In this document: positions 1-9,623 of the stretch, piece after piece
Layout: the number at the start of each line of letters is the position of its first letter
Numbering within the stretch: position 1 is the first letter of the stretch
From: an uncultured Saprospiraceae bacterium
GTDB taxonomy: Bacteria > Bacteroidota > Bacteroidia > Chitinophagales > Saprospiraceae
NCBI GenBank assembly: GCA_938003955.1
Contig: CALKXE010000011.1
Coordinates: forward strand, 1 to 56,527
Length of the DNA: 56,527 nt
Direction: 5' to 3'
Translations under genes and position numbers: made by a program
The notes under the pieces: model-generated
Databases searched by the model: none
Seen by the model: the letters and a program-made list of their open reading frames with translations, nothing else
What the model was told of the DNA's origin: nothing

Positions 1-3000
1 AATCTGGAAATTATGTGTCGCGTATGGTACCAAGCCTGCTATTGTTGTACAACCCGCTGGTTGACCATCTGGTCTTGAGAATGTTGGTGAATTTGCATCT
101 AGTGTTCCTGTAAATGGTAACTCTATAGCTGTTCCTCCTACGGGACATGCACAATCTTCTAATATTGGCGCAGCTTTTGATTCTACATTAATCGTACTCC
201 AACAGCTATTTCCTGTATTCGGATCTGTTACCGTTACTGTGTATGTTCCTGGATTTGTGATTACATTTCCTGTAACGCCTCCTGAGATTGAAATACCATA
301 GTTATCATAACATCCATATACATCTCCTTCTAATAACATATCTGCCAATAATACTAACTCGCAGTTTTGATCTAGTGATATATTTAGATTGTCATTACAT
401 GACATAACTCCAGACACTCCATTTGAGAATTCGACTAACGTAACATCAAAAGTACATTCAGTTGTATTTCCATGTAAATCTGTTACTATAAAACTATTAG
501 AAGTAATTCCTTTTGGGAAATAACTTCCTGATGGTAATCCTTTGACCTGTTCGATTACCAATTCTTCCATTGCTCCACAATTATCAATAAAAGGAATTTC
601 AAACAAAACCAATTCTTCGCACTCCCCAGCTTCCAACTGAACAAAAATATTTTCCGGGCATTCTATTATCGGAGATGCATCATCTATAATTGTAATCATT
701 GAGATACATGTTGAAGAATTTCCAGACTCATCAAAAACCGTCATTTCTACTTCAATGTTTGCCGATAGTTCTCCAGCAAGTATATCCATGCAATTAAAAT
801 CATTTCTAGTTGCTGCAAAGATCAAATCGTTAATAGATGTACAATTGTCATTTGAACCATTTTCTATCAACAAATCTCCTAACAAGCGTATTGTACCTTC
901 CCCTAAATCATCTAAGAAAATCGTTACATCCTGACACATTGCTATAGGTGCTATCTTATCTTCAATTGTGATCTCAGCAACACAATTGTTTACATTCCCG
1001 CTTTCGTCGGTAACTTTTAATATAACATTATTAAGACCAATCTCAGAACAATCAAATATTGATTTATCTAATTCAAGACTTACAATTCCACAAGCATCGA
1101 TAGACCCATTATTAAGCTGTTCAGGTGTGATTGAGCAATTTCCAGTACTATCTAACTCTACTAAAAGGGGTTGACATAGCGCAGTGGGCAGTTCATTATC
1201 AACAACAACTATCTCCATAGAACAAGCAATTGTGTTTCCTAAAGAATCAGTTATCGAAAAAGTATTCGTAGTCGTTCCAATAGGGAATGTTGAGCCACTA
1301 GCTTGACCTGCATTTTGAACCAAAGACTCAGGGTCACAAATATTCGTTGTTGTGACCACATAATTTACTACAGCTCCACAAATTCCTGGATCCGAATTCA
1401 CGGTTATATCTGAAGCACACATTATTGTTGGCACAGTGTTATCAATTAATTCATCACAATTATTATCTAGTCCATCACACAATTCTGACGCCCCAGGATA
1501 TACAGAAGCATCCAAATCGTTACAATCTTCATATGCCCAATAACCATCTTCATCAAAATCAGTAAAAAATAGTGACTCGGCTTTAGCAAATACATCATTA
1601 GCTACTTCGATCCCAATCTCACGTCCCGGAATATCATCGGCTGGAGGATGTATCCCTCCCCAAATCCGAGAAAGGCTAGTTTGGTCTGATGCATCTCTAT
1701 ATGTTGCCCATTGCAAAGTGAAATCTTGTGAAGGACCATCTTCAAATACTAAAAATTCATTCTTTTTGACTTCAAAAGTTCCCATTCCTCCTGGAAAAAA
1801 CTCGTCACCTGTTAGCATAGTAATTATTTCAGCGGCAGCACGTGAGAATGTAGAATGTCCTGAAACGTAACCAGCAAAGGGTGGAGTTACAAAAGATGGT
1901 CTCTGGTATGGCCACCAATTTTCAGCTAGTATCCAATCTACTCCCGCTACGTCTGAGTCTGGAAAATTGATATAATCTGGACCTTTCCAAGCCCTAACCT
2001 TAATCTTGCCAATATGCTCACCTTGAGCACCTGCCAAAGGGTCTCCTGCAGTAACTAATTCTATAGATCCATCTATAAGATCTAATCCAGCTGGGTCATA
2101 ATTTGGACTATTAGGATCAGAACATTGACCTTTATCGGCCATATATCGTATAGCGGATACAGGCCTCAGGTAATCATAATACCCCTTGACACTCCATGTT
2201 GATATAGCGGAATCATGCATAGCCGCTCCTAATAAGAAATAACTCTTGATATCCCATTCTAAATCATCAATAATAGGCCCTACTCCTTCATACTTTTTTT
2301 CTATCAAAGGATGGCTATTTACATAATTGACCAATGTAAACCAATGTCCTGGAGGTGTCTCACTCTCTGGCCCATCTGCCCAAAATTCAGCTAAGACTCT
2401 TGTATAATCGCCTCTTGGAACTAATTGAGGTTCATATGGCTGACCTGTGATCGGGTTAAGGACATGCCCCATACTAGGATCTCCACCTTCAAAATAGTTA
2501 TAATAATCATAGTAGTCGTCTTCATTTGGAAGCTCCCCAGGATTTCCTATTGATGCTGGCGAAATATCAATCATTACTCCATCTGTAGGATCCAGATGAG
2601 AAGACCATTCAACTACCATTTCAAATCCTTTTTTGTAATCTTCAGAAGACGAATTGTCCATGGGGTCAATCTCAGGTGGTGGGCCAGGATCATGATAAAA
2701 AGTAAAAGCATTCCCATCTTTAATAGCAATTGTTTTCTTATCCTCTGGAATAGCGAAAGGAGGTACTTCACCCCATTCTGGACTAAGGAAGTCTGGAGTA
2801 TTAAAGGGAACCTGATTCCCTGATTGATCAATATATACATCTAAGGTAAGTGGTTGCCATCTATTGGGGTTTTGTATACTTGAATTACCCGAAAAAGCCA
2901 TTACCAATGGGTCATTTACAGGTGTATAAAATTGGTTTCCATAAGACATTAATTCATTGGATCCATCTTGGAGTCCATATTGAATAATCAACTCAGCTAT

Positions 3001-3474
3001 ATAATTCCCTAGTGCTCCAGGATTTCCATTGGCATAGTTTGTATTAGTGTATGAAATACTATAACCAAGTCCAGACATCATGTTATTTAGTCTCAACATT
3101 GCATTAAAACCTTCTGGAGAATTGGAAAACCTATGTGCAAGCAACCTATACATGGCATAGCTTATAGCTTCATTCAATTGATTTGAAGGATCATTTTCCC
3201 AAATGAAATCATTAAATTGAAAATCAAACCCATCAACAACATTACCTACAAAATATGGATCTGCTGAATCGTCAGCTAATGCCCAAATATCATACATCAT
3301 TGCTGAGGAATGCCAAAGGTTTCGTGCATGAATAGTCGGTCGTGCAAAATCATTTCTGATAGACTCTAAAAGCACCTCATTCCAATCATGAGCAATCGTC
3401 GTGTTTTGAGCAAAAGTGTCTATAGACAACAGAACATTAATAGATAAAAAACAATATATTACAACTAGACGCAT
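1..3474 (-). CDS. Secreted vanadium-haloperoxidase/PAP2-like enzyme with MopE-like and HYR modules (3' end outside window)
   Basis: The frame is open from an ATG at 3474 to the window edge: 1158 codons with no stop, so the C-terminus is missing. A signal peptide (residues 1-23, ending FAQ) precedes a catalytic region with the vanadium haloperoxidase pattern: K..LRP near residue 435, SGHSTFSR near 537, and SRIWGGIH near 601-607, with Arg and His six residues apart as in fungal chloroperoxidase. The family oxidises halides with peroxide or acts as an acid phosphatase; which applies cannot be read from the sequence. Residues about 640-680 form a MopE-like metal-binding motif (DFDEDGYWAYEDCND, then ELCDGLDNNCD). 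Several HYR-type Ig-like repeats follow (CSMEIVVVDNELP, CVAEITIEDKIAP, CISMITIIDDASP). A T9SS sorting domain is expected beyond the edge but not seen. The next gene on this strand lies upstream, behind a terminator. Confidence 0.85.
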   Translation of the reverse strand, partial: MRLVVIYCFLSINVLLSIDTFAQNTTIAHDWNEVLLESIRNDFARPTIHARNLWHSSAMMYDIWALADDSADPYFVGNVVDGFDFQFNDFIWENDPSNQLNEAISYAMYRLLAHRFSNSPEGFNAMLRLNNMMSGLGYSISYTNTNYANGNPGALGNYIAELIIQYGLQDGSNELMSYGNQFYTPVNDPLVMAFSGNSSIQNPNRWQPLTLDVYIDQSGNQVPFNTPDFLSPEWGEVPPFAIPEDKKTIAIKDGNAFTFYHDPGPPPEIDPMDNSSSEDYKKGFEMVVEWSSHLDPTDGVMIDISPASIGNPGELPNEDDYYDYYNYFEGGDPSMGHVLNPITGQPYEPQLVPRGDYTRVLAEFWADGPESETPPGHWFTLVNYVNSHPLIEKKYEGVGPIIDDLEWDIKSYFLLGAAMHDSAISTWSVKGYYDYLRPVSAIRYMADKGQCSDPNSPNYDPAGLDLIDGSIELVTAGDPLAGAQGEHIGKIKVRAWKGPDYINFPDSDVAGVDWILAENWWPYQRPSFVTPPFAGYVSGHSTFSRAAAEIITMLTGDEFFPGGMGTFEVKKNEFLVFEDGPSQDFTLQWATYRDASDQTSLSRIWGGIHPPADDIPGREIGIEVANDVFAKAESLFFTDFDEDGYWAYEDCNDLDASVYPGASELCDGLDNNCDELIDNTVPTIMCASDITVNSDPGICGAVVNYVVTTTNICDPESLVQNAGQASGSTFPIGTTTNTFSITDSLGNTIACSMEIVVVDNELPTALCQPLLVELDSTGNCSITPEQLNNGSIDACGIVSLELDKSIFDCSEIGLNNVILKVTDESGNVNNCVAEITIEDKIAPIAMCQDVTIFLDDLGEGTIRLLGDLLIENGSNDNCTSINDLIFAATRNDFNCMDILAGELSANIEVEMTVFDESGNSSTCISMITIIDDASPIIECPENIFVQLEAGECEELVLFEIPFIDNCGAMEELVIEQVKGLPSGSYFPKGITSNSFIVTDLHGNTTECTFDVTLVEFSNGVSGVMSCNDNLNISLDQNCELVLLADMLLEGDVYGCYDNYGISISGGVTGNVITNPGTYTVTVTDPNTGNSCWSTINVESKAAPILEDCACPVGGTAIELPFTGTLDANSPTFSRPDGQPAGCTTIAGLVPYATHNFQI

Positions 3475-3500
3475 AGGGACTAACACTTTAAAGTTTGCAA

Positions 3501-3508
3501 CAAAGTTA
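3501..3508 (-). promoter_or_regulatory. Putative -7 element of the haloperoxidase-like gene
   Basis: On the minus strand the octamer TAACTTTG fits the Bacteroidota TAnnTTTG -7 consensus. It lies about 27 nt upstream of the ATG at 3474, which implies a leader of roughly 20 nt. No convincing TTTG -33 box is found 19 bp further upstream, where the sequence is an AT dinucleotide run. Confidence 0.45.
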
Positions 3509-3702
3509 ACAAAACAGATTATATATATATAATCGTGAAAAAGAATGGTTTTTGTAAAACTATATTTCAATGCTAAAGCTCAATTATCAAGCACATTATA
3601 AAGATTCAATAAAATGAAATATAATCCTGGAATCAGAAAAGACATGATTTAGTAAAGATCTCACTAACCTAAGTGATAAGAATTAAAATTAATCATAATA
3701 AA

Positions 3703-3748
3703 AAGACAAAAAAATAAGGCATCAAATTCTGATTTGATGCCTTATTTT
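3703..3748 (-). terminator. Rho-independent terminator of the HYR/dockerin gene
   Basis: A perfect 17-bp stem (3711-3727 with 3732-3748) closes a TCTG loop. On the minus strand it is followed by a T-run. It starts 18 nt after the TAG stop of the gene ending at 3766 and separates that gene from the haloperoxidase-like gene downstream. The stem is flanked by A on one side and T on the other, so it could also work on the plus strand. Confidence 0.85.
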
Positions 3749-3765
3749 TATTAGTCTTCGACTTT

Positions 3766-6096
3766 CTACTTTACAACTTTGAATACTTTGTTTCCATCAG
3801 CAGTAAAAACGGTCAATAAGTAAATACCGTTTGGAACACTTTCACTTACATCTATCACAGTCTGCCCTATTTTACTTTTCGAAGATATAGGAATTACAAG
3901 ACCACTTAAAGAAGTTAGATTACTTGATATCACTCCTTGTCCATCGATTGTTATTTGACTAGTGAACACAGTTGGATAAACATTTACTTTCCTCAACGAT
4001 GTCGAAACATCACTTTGCTGGTCATCTCTTTTATCAATGACTGTCCAATTGATTTTAGCAATGTCAGAATGCTTCTCATTTATAAAACTAAGTTTACCGA
4101 TTAGCTCATTTTTAATTTCGTTAACTGGTGAGTTAGATTTGAAATTTATTGCAATATTAAATTCATTGGCATCATAAGAAACGAATTCATTTTCTAAGTT
4201 AATTATCTTAGACATATCCTGCTGTGAATATCGTTTCCCTTGCTGAGGACTGTCATCAATTAAATTAAGATCAACATTTAAATCAATAGAAAAGAAACCT
4301 GTTTTAAATTCATTATTATTAGAGATTACAACTTTATCATTATCAACAATAAGTGTAAATTCTATTGTTTCGGAATTGGATACCCCCTCAGCATATTGTG
4401 CTCCTGTCAAATCACCTTTCTTTACACCCCAGAAATTAAATCCATGCTGATATTCCATGATTGACATTTCATTATTGTACACTGCATTTGTTTCATTAGT
4501 CTTTTGTGAAAAAGGAATAAACTTCCATGCTTCATCATTTGAGAATTCTAATTCTCCAGTTAATACATCTTTGAACATTTTTAGATCATCTATGTCGAAC
4601 CGTCCATCTTCATTTAGGTCGGCAGCTATCTTAGTATAATAGTCCATATTTTTAATCCCCAATGCTGCATTTAGCATCAATTGATAATCTAATATATCAA
4701 TCCCATCCATTGGATTATCTTCCTTTAATACCTTGGCGTAATAATCCTCAATCATGCTTTGATCACCAAAGCTGTATGTGCCATCATCTTCGGTCACAAC
4801 CTGAGAAATCATATCATCTTCATTCATAAGATATGCAGAAGCATCTTCAATTGGAAAACCAGAACGAGACACTACCCTTCCTTGTGGCTCAAACTTACCC
4901 GAACAAGATCCATTGTCTAAAACAAACATAAACACCTCGCAGAAGTCTTGATTTCCTGATTGATCCGTATAGTAGATTCTATAGAACTGAAATCCGATTT
5001 CTCCACATTCAATTATTCTTTCGGTATCCTCTACATTTTCACTAAATGATATTCTTAATTCTTCCTGAGAAGAACAATTATCAGAAGCCCCATTATCAAA
5101 TAACGTTGCTGGTATAACTAGATTCCACCCTTCTTCTCCATTTAAGGTAGCACTCAAAAAACTATGGCAATATGGTGTTGGTGGTTTGTTATCTATCACT
5201 TCAAATTGTGAGCTGCACGATCGCACGTTTCCGCAACCATCAGTAACTTTCCACTGTAATTTATGATTTGAAATGCCTACATTTTCCGGCAGTGTTATAC
5301 TTATCTCTTCACCATTTTGGATTTTATCTAATTTGAACGGTTGAGGCTCATTGGGTCCATAGAATAAATCTTCTGTACCATCTGCCCATAGATCAACAGA
5401 CAATGTCCATTGTAGCATTCCTGACGGACAATTACCAGAATCATTAGCCGTATTAGTTAAAGTGACTGTTGCCTCACAATTTTCGACTGCATCGAAAACT
5501 ATGTCTTCACAGTTTTCAATTGCTGGTGCTTCTTCATCTATTATCTTTATAATTTGTATTCCAGTATATAATCCAGTACCGTTGTTTCCTTCATACTCAC
5601 ACCAATTAATGACACTGAAAGTCCTTACAACCTTTAAGCATGCTCCCGCTTCAAATTCAAATATTTCATCCTCAAATGAATAACCTACCAAATCACATGG
5701 GTGAGTAGACCAAGTCGGATTTGAATTTGGTATTTCATCTGCACAATCCAAGATCAATTCGGAAGGATATTGAATGCTTAATGGGAGCGCATCGTAGGTA
5801 AGTGTTATTGTTTGTGTACAATTTGGCTCACCCTCTGTAAATGAATTACTATAATCAACATCTATATAGAACTTACGAAAAACCTGTCCTTCATTACAAG
5901 CATTGACTTGATTATCATCCTCAAATTTAATTTGAGTAGAATTATAGTTTCCAGATACCACAGTTGCATTTCCACATTCTTCTATCGTCAAAGATGAAAA
6001 ACATGATGCTAAAATATCAGATGGACAATATATCTGGCCAATTAAATTAGTCGTTAAAAACAGCGACAAGAAGAGTGAATAAAATAGATGTTTCAT
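3766..6096 (-). CDS. Secreted HYR / dockerin-like protein with T9SS type A sorting domain
   Basis: This 776-residue protein starts with a signal peptide (MKHLFYSLFLSLFLTTNLIG). Cys-rich HYR-like segments fill residues about 25-380 (CGNVRSCSSQFEVIDNKPP is typical). A carboxypeptidase-regulatory or Cna_B-like strand module follows (GRVVSRSGFPIEDASAYL). Next is a dockerin-like pair of Ca-binding loops: a degenerate first (NPMDGIDILDYQLML) and a clear second (ADLNEDGRFDIDDLKMF). The region after it, about 565-690, resembles a weak cohesin-type beta domain. The last 75 residues (VNVYPTVFTSQ ... GIYLLTVFTADGNKVFKVVK) are a T9SS type A sorting domain, so surface attachment or secretion is expected. 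No catalytic domain is visible; a structural or adhesive role is inferred. It is divergent from the Cys-rich repeat gene at 6256. Confidence 0.85.
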   Translation of the reverse strand: MKHLFYSLFLSLFLTTNLIGQIYCPSDILASCFSSLTIEECGNATVVSGNYNSTQIKFEDDNQVNACNEGQVFRKFYIDVDYSNSFTEGEPNCTQTITLTYDALPLSIQYPSELILDCADEIPNSNPTWSTHPCDLVGYSFEDEIFEFEAGACLKVVRTFSVINWCEYEGNNGTGLYTGIQIIKIIDEEAPAIENCEDIVFDAVENCEATVTLTNTANDSGNCPSGMLQWTLSVDLWADGTEDLFYGPNEPQPFKLDKIQNGEEISITLPENVGISNHKLQWKVTDGCGNVRSCSSQFEVIDNKPPTPYCHSFLSATLNGEEGWNLVIPATLFDNGASDNCSSQEELRISFSENVEDTERIIECGEIGFQFYRIYYTDQSGNQDFCEVFMFVLDNGSCSGKFEPQGRVVSRSGFPIEDASAYLMNEDDMISQVVTEDDGTYSFGDQSMIEDYYAKVLKEDNPMDGIDILDYQLMLNAALGIKNMDYYTKIAADLNEDGRFDIDDLKMFKDVLTGELEFSNDEAWKFIPFSQKTNETNAVYNNEMSIMEYQHGFNFWGVKKGDLTGAQYAEGVSNSETIEFTLIVDNDKVVISNNNEFKTGFFSIDLNVDLNLIDDSPQQGKRYSQQDMSKIINLENEFVSYDANEFNIAINFKSNSPVNEIKNELIGKLSFINEKHSDIAKINWTVIDKRDDQQSDVSTSLRKVNVYPTVFTSQITIDGQGVISSNLTSLSGLVIPISSKSKIGQTVIDVSESVPNGIYLLTVFTADGNKVFKVVK

Positions 6097-6167
6097 AATT
6101 GCTTTTTATAAGTCTAATATAAAGGTAAGCATAAAAGCAGCATTTAAAGAGTGTTATTTGTCCTTAG

Positions 6168-6198
6168 TTTGTCTCTTGGACGAAAAAAGTTAATTTTG
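6168..6198 (+). promoter_or_regulatory. Bacteroidota-type promoter (TTTG-19-TAATTTTG)
   Basis: TTTG at 6168-6171 and TAATTTTG at 6191-6198 are separated by exactly 19 bp, matching both the -33 and -7 consensus of the Bacteroidota primary sigma factor. The start site would fall near 6205, giving a leader of about 50 nt before the ATG at 6256. This is one of the cleanest promoters in the window. Confidence 0.7.
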
Positions 6199-6255
6199 CC
6201 CCATATTCTTTCCTTAAATATGTAATTCATTCATTAACAAAGATCAGCACACTAA

Positions 6256-8523
6256 ATGAAAACAATTCAACGATCATTATCTTTAACATTTATGTTAATT
6301 TTCACATTGTGTATAACAACAATTAGTTATAGTCAATGTGATCTTTCTGACCTTTCCGTTGTACACACTGAATGCAATGAAGTCGGCTTCGTCGATATTG
6401 TTATTGACTTTAATTTTTCTGACGAAGGCAATCAAGGTTTTACCGTCTTAGGTAATGGTACTAACTATGGAAACTTCCAATATTTGTTCCTTCCAATTAC
6501 ACTTTCAAATATCGAAGCTAATTGTGAGACTGAGTATGAATTCATTATAAGAGACATCCAAGATCCTGCATGTTCTATTTTTACAGAATATGGAACAATA
6601 TGTTGTGAAAATGCGTGTCTATTGGAAATAGAAGAGGTTTATACATCAGAATGCACCGATGATAGTTTTTCTATAAATGTCGTAACTAATGCAGCATCTG
6701 AAGGCACACTCGTCAACTTACTCATAAATGGCACTGTAGTCTCTCAAATAGAATTAGATGGGATGGGATTCGTAATAGAAGACATTAGCGTAAATGATGC
6801 CGGCACAAATGAAATTTCCATTTGCAGTGTTTCTGATCCGGGTTGTTGTGATACCGCAGTATTCTTAAACCCATGTGAATGTGCAACTTCAAATATAACT
6901 GCACAAATAATTGAATGTAGCGATATGGACTCAAGCTACTTCGCTATTATTGATTTTGATTATGCGGCTACTTCTGACAGTTTCCAAATGGGATATTCTG
7001 ATGGTGGAGACAATAATTTCCTTGGTGTATTTGCTTATGCTGATCTGCCCGTCACTGCTGGTCCGATATTTTGGAGTGATAACGAAAGAGAATTACTGAT
7101 CGTAGACAAAGAAGACTTTTTCTGTTTTAATGCTTCATACATGGGAGTCGTTAATGATTGTGACATTAGCTGTCAAATATTCAATGTTTTTGCTGAATCG
7201 TATGAATGTGAAGATGGCCAATACTACATGGACCTAGAATTTGATGCTGAAGATATAGAAGGGAGTACTTTCGATGTGATTGTAGATGGGATTAACTACG
7301 GCTCATATATATATGGAGAGAGCTCTTACACCGTAGGCCCAATAAATCAAAATTGTGACTCGGCACCAGTTCTGATAATACAAGATACTAATCTTGACTC
7401 ATGTAAAGACTTTTTTAATTTCGATGAACCCATTTGTTGTGGCTTACCGTGTGAATTTATAATTTTTGAGGCCACTGCGATTTGTAATGCTGCTGGTGAA
7501 GCTACTATAACTTTTGAATATGATAATCCAAGCACTACAGAGAGTAATCAATTTTTCGTGACTTTCGGAAACAGCACGTATGGACCTTATAGTGGCCCCG
7601 CAGGAACTGAAACCTTTTCAACACTTGCACCAGCTGACGGCGTTTATACTATAATGATATTTGTAGATGGAAACTCCGGTTGCTCAGAAACTACAAGTTT
7701 CACCATAGAATGTGAAGAAGAACCAGAATGTATTATTTCAAATGTATTTGCTGAAGCTCATGAATGCATGGACGGATCTTTCTTTATTGATATAGAGTTT
7801 GACACAAGTGAAGTTTCTGATAGTTTTGAAATTAGAGGAAATGGACAATCATATGGAATCTTTGGTTATGGAGAATCATTTTACACAGTGGGACCTCTGC
7901 TGGGTGACTGTGAGACGATTTATGAATTTGTAGTCATCGATCAAGGAAATAATGACTGCAAGAGTGCATATGTTTTTAATGAGCCCGTATGCTGTTCTAC
8001 CTGTGAGTTTGGTCCACTCCAAATTGAATTAATTGATTGCCTTAACGATGAATATACAATAACTATAGATTTTGATTATTTAGATAATGGCGAAAGCTTC
8101 ATGTTAATATACCTTGGAGATACATTCACTTATGACTACACTCAGCTTCCAATAGAGATAACTAATCTACCTATTAACACTCCTATAGAGATCATAGCAA
8201 TAAGTAACAATGATGAAACATGTATCACATTAGGAACTTCATTTTTAGAAACATGCCTAGATGCAATAACAGAGGACGATTTAAACTCAATATCAATCTC
8301 ACAAAATACAACACAGTTGAGTATAGTTAATCCGAGTAAATTTGACTTTAATATTATTCTTTCTTCAATATCTGGTCAAATATTACATAGCGGCAATGTT
8401 AACATCAACTCAGATTATATAATCCAAAAGGATGGGCTATCAAATGGTATATATTTGATCAGTTTTGTTTATAATGGCACAATAAACTCGAAAAAAATAG
8501 TCATATTAGATTCTAGAAAATAA
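6256..8523 (+). CDS. Secreted Cys-rich protein with about seven ~90-residue repeats and T9SS type A sorting domain
   Basis: The protein has 755 residues. A signal peptide (ending ISYSQC) is followed by about seven divergent repeats of 85-100 residues. Each opens with an 'F.E..EC.DG.F.IDI.FD' strand, continues through a 'G..YG.F.Y' turn and 'LP/VGP' strand, and closes with a CC..C or C.C cluster; compare VFAESYECEDGQYYMDLEFD and VFAEAHECMDGSFFIDIEFD. Each repeat is probably a disulfide-stabilised beta sandwich. The last 75 residues are a T9SS sorting domain (SISQNTTQLSIVNPS ... NGIYLISFVYNG). I do not recognise the repeat as a named family, and no enzyme motif is seen. The gene has its own promoter and is followed after 36 nt by a small cytosolic gene, possibly by read-through. 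Confidence 0.8.
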   Translation: MKTIQRSLSLTFMLIFTLCITTISYSQCDLSDLSVVHTECNEVGFVDIVIDFNFSDEGNQGFTVLGNGTNYGNFQYLFLPITLSNIEANCETEYEFIIRDIQDPACSIFTEYGTICCENACLLEIEEVYTSECTDDSFSINVVTNAASEGTLVNLLINGTVVSQIELDGMGFVIEDISVNDAGTNEISICSVSDPGCCDTAVFLNPCECATSNITAQIIECSDMDSSYFAIIDFDYAATSDSFQMGYSDGGDNNFLGVFAYADLPVTAGPIFWSDNERELLIVDKEDFFCFNASYMGVVNDCDISCQIFNVFAESYECEDGQYYMDLEFDAEDIEGSTFDVIVDGINYGSYIYGESSYTVGPINQNCDSAPVLIIQDTNLDSCKDFFNFDEPICCGLPCEFIIFEATAICNAAGEATITFEYDNPSTTESNQFFVTFGNSTYGPYSGPAGTETFSTLAPADGVYTIMIFVDGNSGCSETTSFTIECEEEPECIISNVFAEAHECMDGSFFIDIEFDTSEVSDSFEIRGNGQSYGIFGYGESFYTVGPLLGDCETIYEFVVIDQGNNDCKSAYVFNEPVCCSTCEFGPLQIELIDCLNDEYTITIDFDYLDNGESFMLIYLGDTFTYDYTQLPIEITNLPINTPIEIIAISNNDETCITLGTSFLETCLDAITEDDLNSISISQNTTQLSIVNPSKFDFNIILSSISGQILHSGNVNINSDYIIQKDGLSNGIYLISFVYNGTINSKKIVILDSRK

Positions 8524-8559
8524 TCTCTATTAAACCTATATTTTAAAAAGTCAAAACAA

Positions 8560-8883
8560 ATGAATAACACCTGGAATCAGAATGAATTTTTAGCATTCTC
8601 TCTTTTATATGCAGCGCATGTTGATATTGATTTTTCGGAGGAAGAAAAAGAACAAATAAAGACACTAGTTGATGAGGATACATATAATAAACTGTATGCA
8701 GAATTCATGAATATGAGTGATTACAAATCTTTGGAAATCATTCTAAGTTATAAGGGGCTTTACTTTCCAACATCTGATAGAAAAAATGAGCTTTTATCTC
8801 AAATGAAAACACTTTTTGAAGCAGATGGAGATTTCTCAATTATGGAAAAAGAATTGCTTCTATTCCTAGAGAAGTTAATGTAG
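8560..8883 (+). CDS. Small acidic helical protein, TerB-like
   Basis: This 107-residue protein has no signal peptide. It is predicted all-helical and acidic, with the layout of TerB-fold proteins: an N-terminal helix around LAFSLLYAAHVD, an acidic connector DFSEEEKEQI, and a second copy-like helix pair with EADGDFSIMEKELLLFLEKL. The repeated 'D.D.S..E' element before each helix pair recalls the EF-hand-like acidic sites of TerB-type domains. Its stop TAG at 8881-8883 is separated by 1 nt from the next start codon, so it is almost certainly co-translated with the DUF92 membrane protein. Family assignment rests on pattern only, and the function is unknown. Confidence 0.7.
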   Translation: MNNTWNQNEFLAFSLLYAAHVDIDFSEEEKEQIKTLVDEDTYNKLYAEFMNMSDYKSLEIILSYKGLYFPTSDRKNELLSQMKTLFEADGDFSIMEKELLLFLEKLM

Positions 8884-8884
8884 G

Positions 8885-9562
8885 ATGCTTACTAAAATTG
8901 GTTGGATTTCTGGCATACTCATTGCCACTCTCATTATATTAAGTGGCCTTGACATCTATCTAGTATATCCAATCTTATTTCTAATTCTAGGAAGCCTCAT
9001 CTCAAGGCTAAATCCCAAGAATAAAGACAACACGGGACGTAATGCTATTCAAGTAGTAGCAAATGCTGGAGTTGCTGGTATTCTTGCCATCATTCATTTC
9101 CTCAATCCAAGCTCCCTGTTACCAGTGGCACTAGTTATAAGTTTCAGCATCGCTTTAGCTGACACATTTAGTAGTGAAATAGGTAAAAAATATGGAGGGA
9201 CACCATATAGCATTTGTAGTTTAAGACCTACAAAAAATGGGTTATCTGGAGGTATTTCAGTAATAGGAACGTTAGGAGGCCTGTTAGGTAGTTTATTAAT
9301 TTCCTCCTCCTATTATCTGCTTCAGCATGATTTACAAAACACTATAGTTGTTCTTACTTTTGGGTTCTTAGGGATGATTGTAGACAGCATAATAGGTTGT
9401 ACGCTGCAAGCAAAATATAAAGAAGGCATACTAATTCGAGAGACTGGAAACAAAACCGATCTTATCAACGGTTACCACTTCATTGGTAATAATGCAACCA
9501 ATTTCTTAAGTATACTTATTACAGTTATGTCCTATTTAATCCTGTCTTCTACTAATAACTAG
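8885..9562 (+). CDS. DUF92 / TMEM19-family membrane protein
   Basis: This is a 225-residue integral membrane protein with about six hydrophobic segments. Family marks are ADTFSSEIGKKYGGTPYSI, the glycine-rich LRPTKNGLSGGISVIGTLGG, the segment GMIVDSIIGCTLQAKY, and the C-terminal GYHFIGNNATNFLS. These match DUF92 (TMEM19), whose plant member VTE6 is a phytyl-phosphate kinase; bacterial members may handle polyprenyl or phytyl phosphates, which is inference here. The length is usual for the family. The start ATG sits 1 nt after the stop of the TerB-like gene, indicating coupling. It converges with the long SprB/CHU_C gene; no clear terminator hairpin lies in the 61-bp gap. Confidence 0.85.
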   Translation: MLTKIGWISGILIATLIILSGLDIYLVYPILFLILGSLISRLNPKNKDNTGRNAIQVVANAGVAGILAIIHFLNPSSLLPVALVISFSIALADTFSSEIGKKYGGTPYSICSLRPTKNGLSGGISVIGTLGGLLGSLLISSSYYLLQHDLQNTIVVLTFGFLGMIVDSIIGCTLQAKYKEGILIRETGNKTDLINGYHFIGNNATNFLSILITVMSYLILSSTNN

Positions 9563-9623
9563 AGACTTTAATACAGCAAAGTATTCCGCTCAATACAAAC
9601 AGGAGAAAATCTAGTACCAATTA

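Noticed and set aside
968-1174. Small plus-strand frame inside the haloperoxidase-like gene
   Set aside because: It is a shadow of the long minus-strand frame, with no signal, promoter or recognisable domain.
9563-9623. Terminator between the DUF92 and SprB/CHU_C genes
   Set aside because: No stable stem was found in the 61-bp convergent gap.
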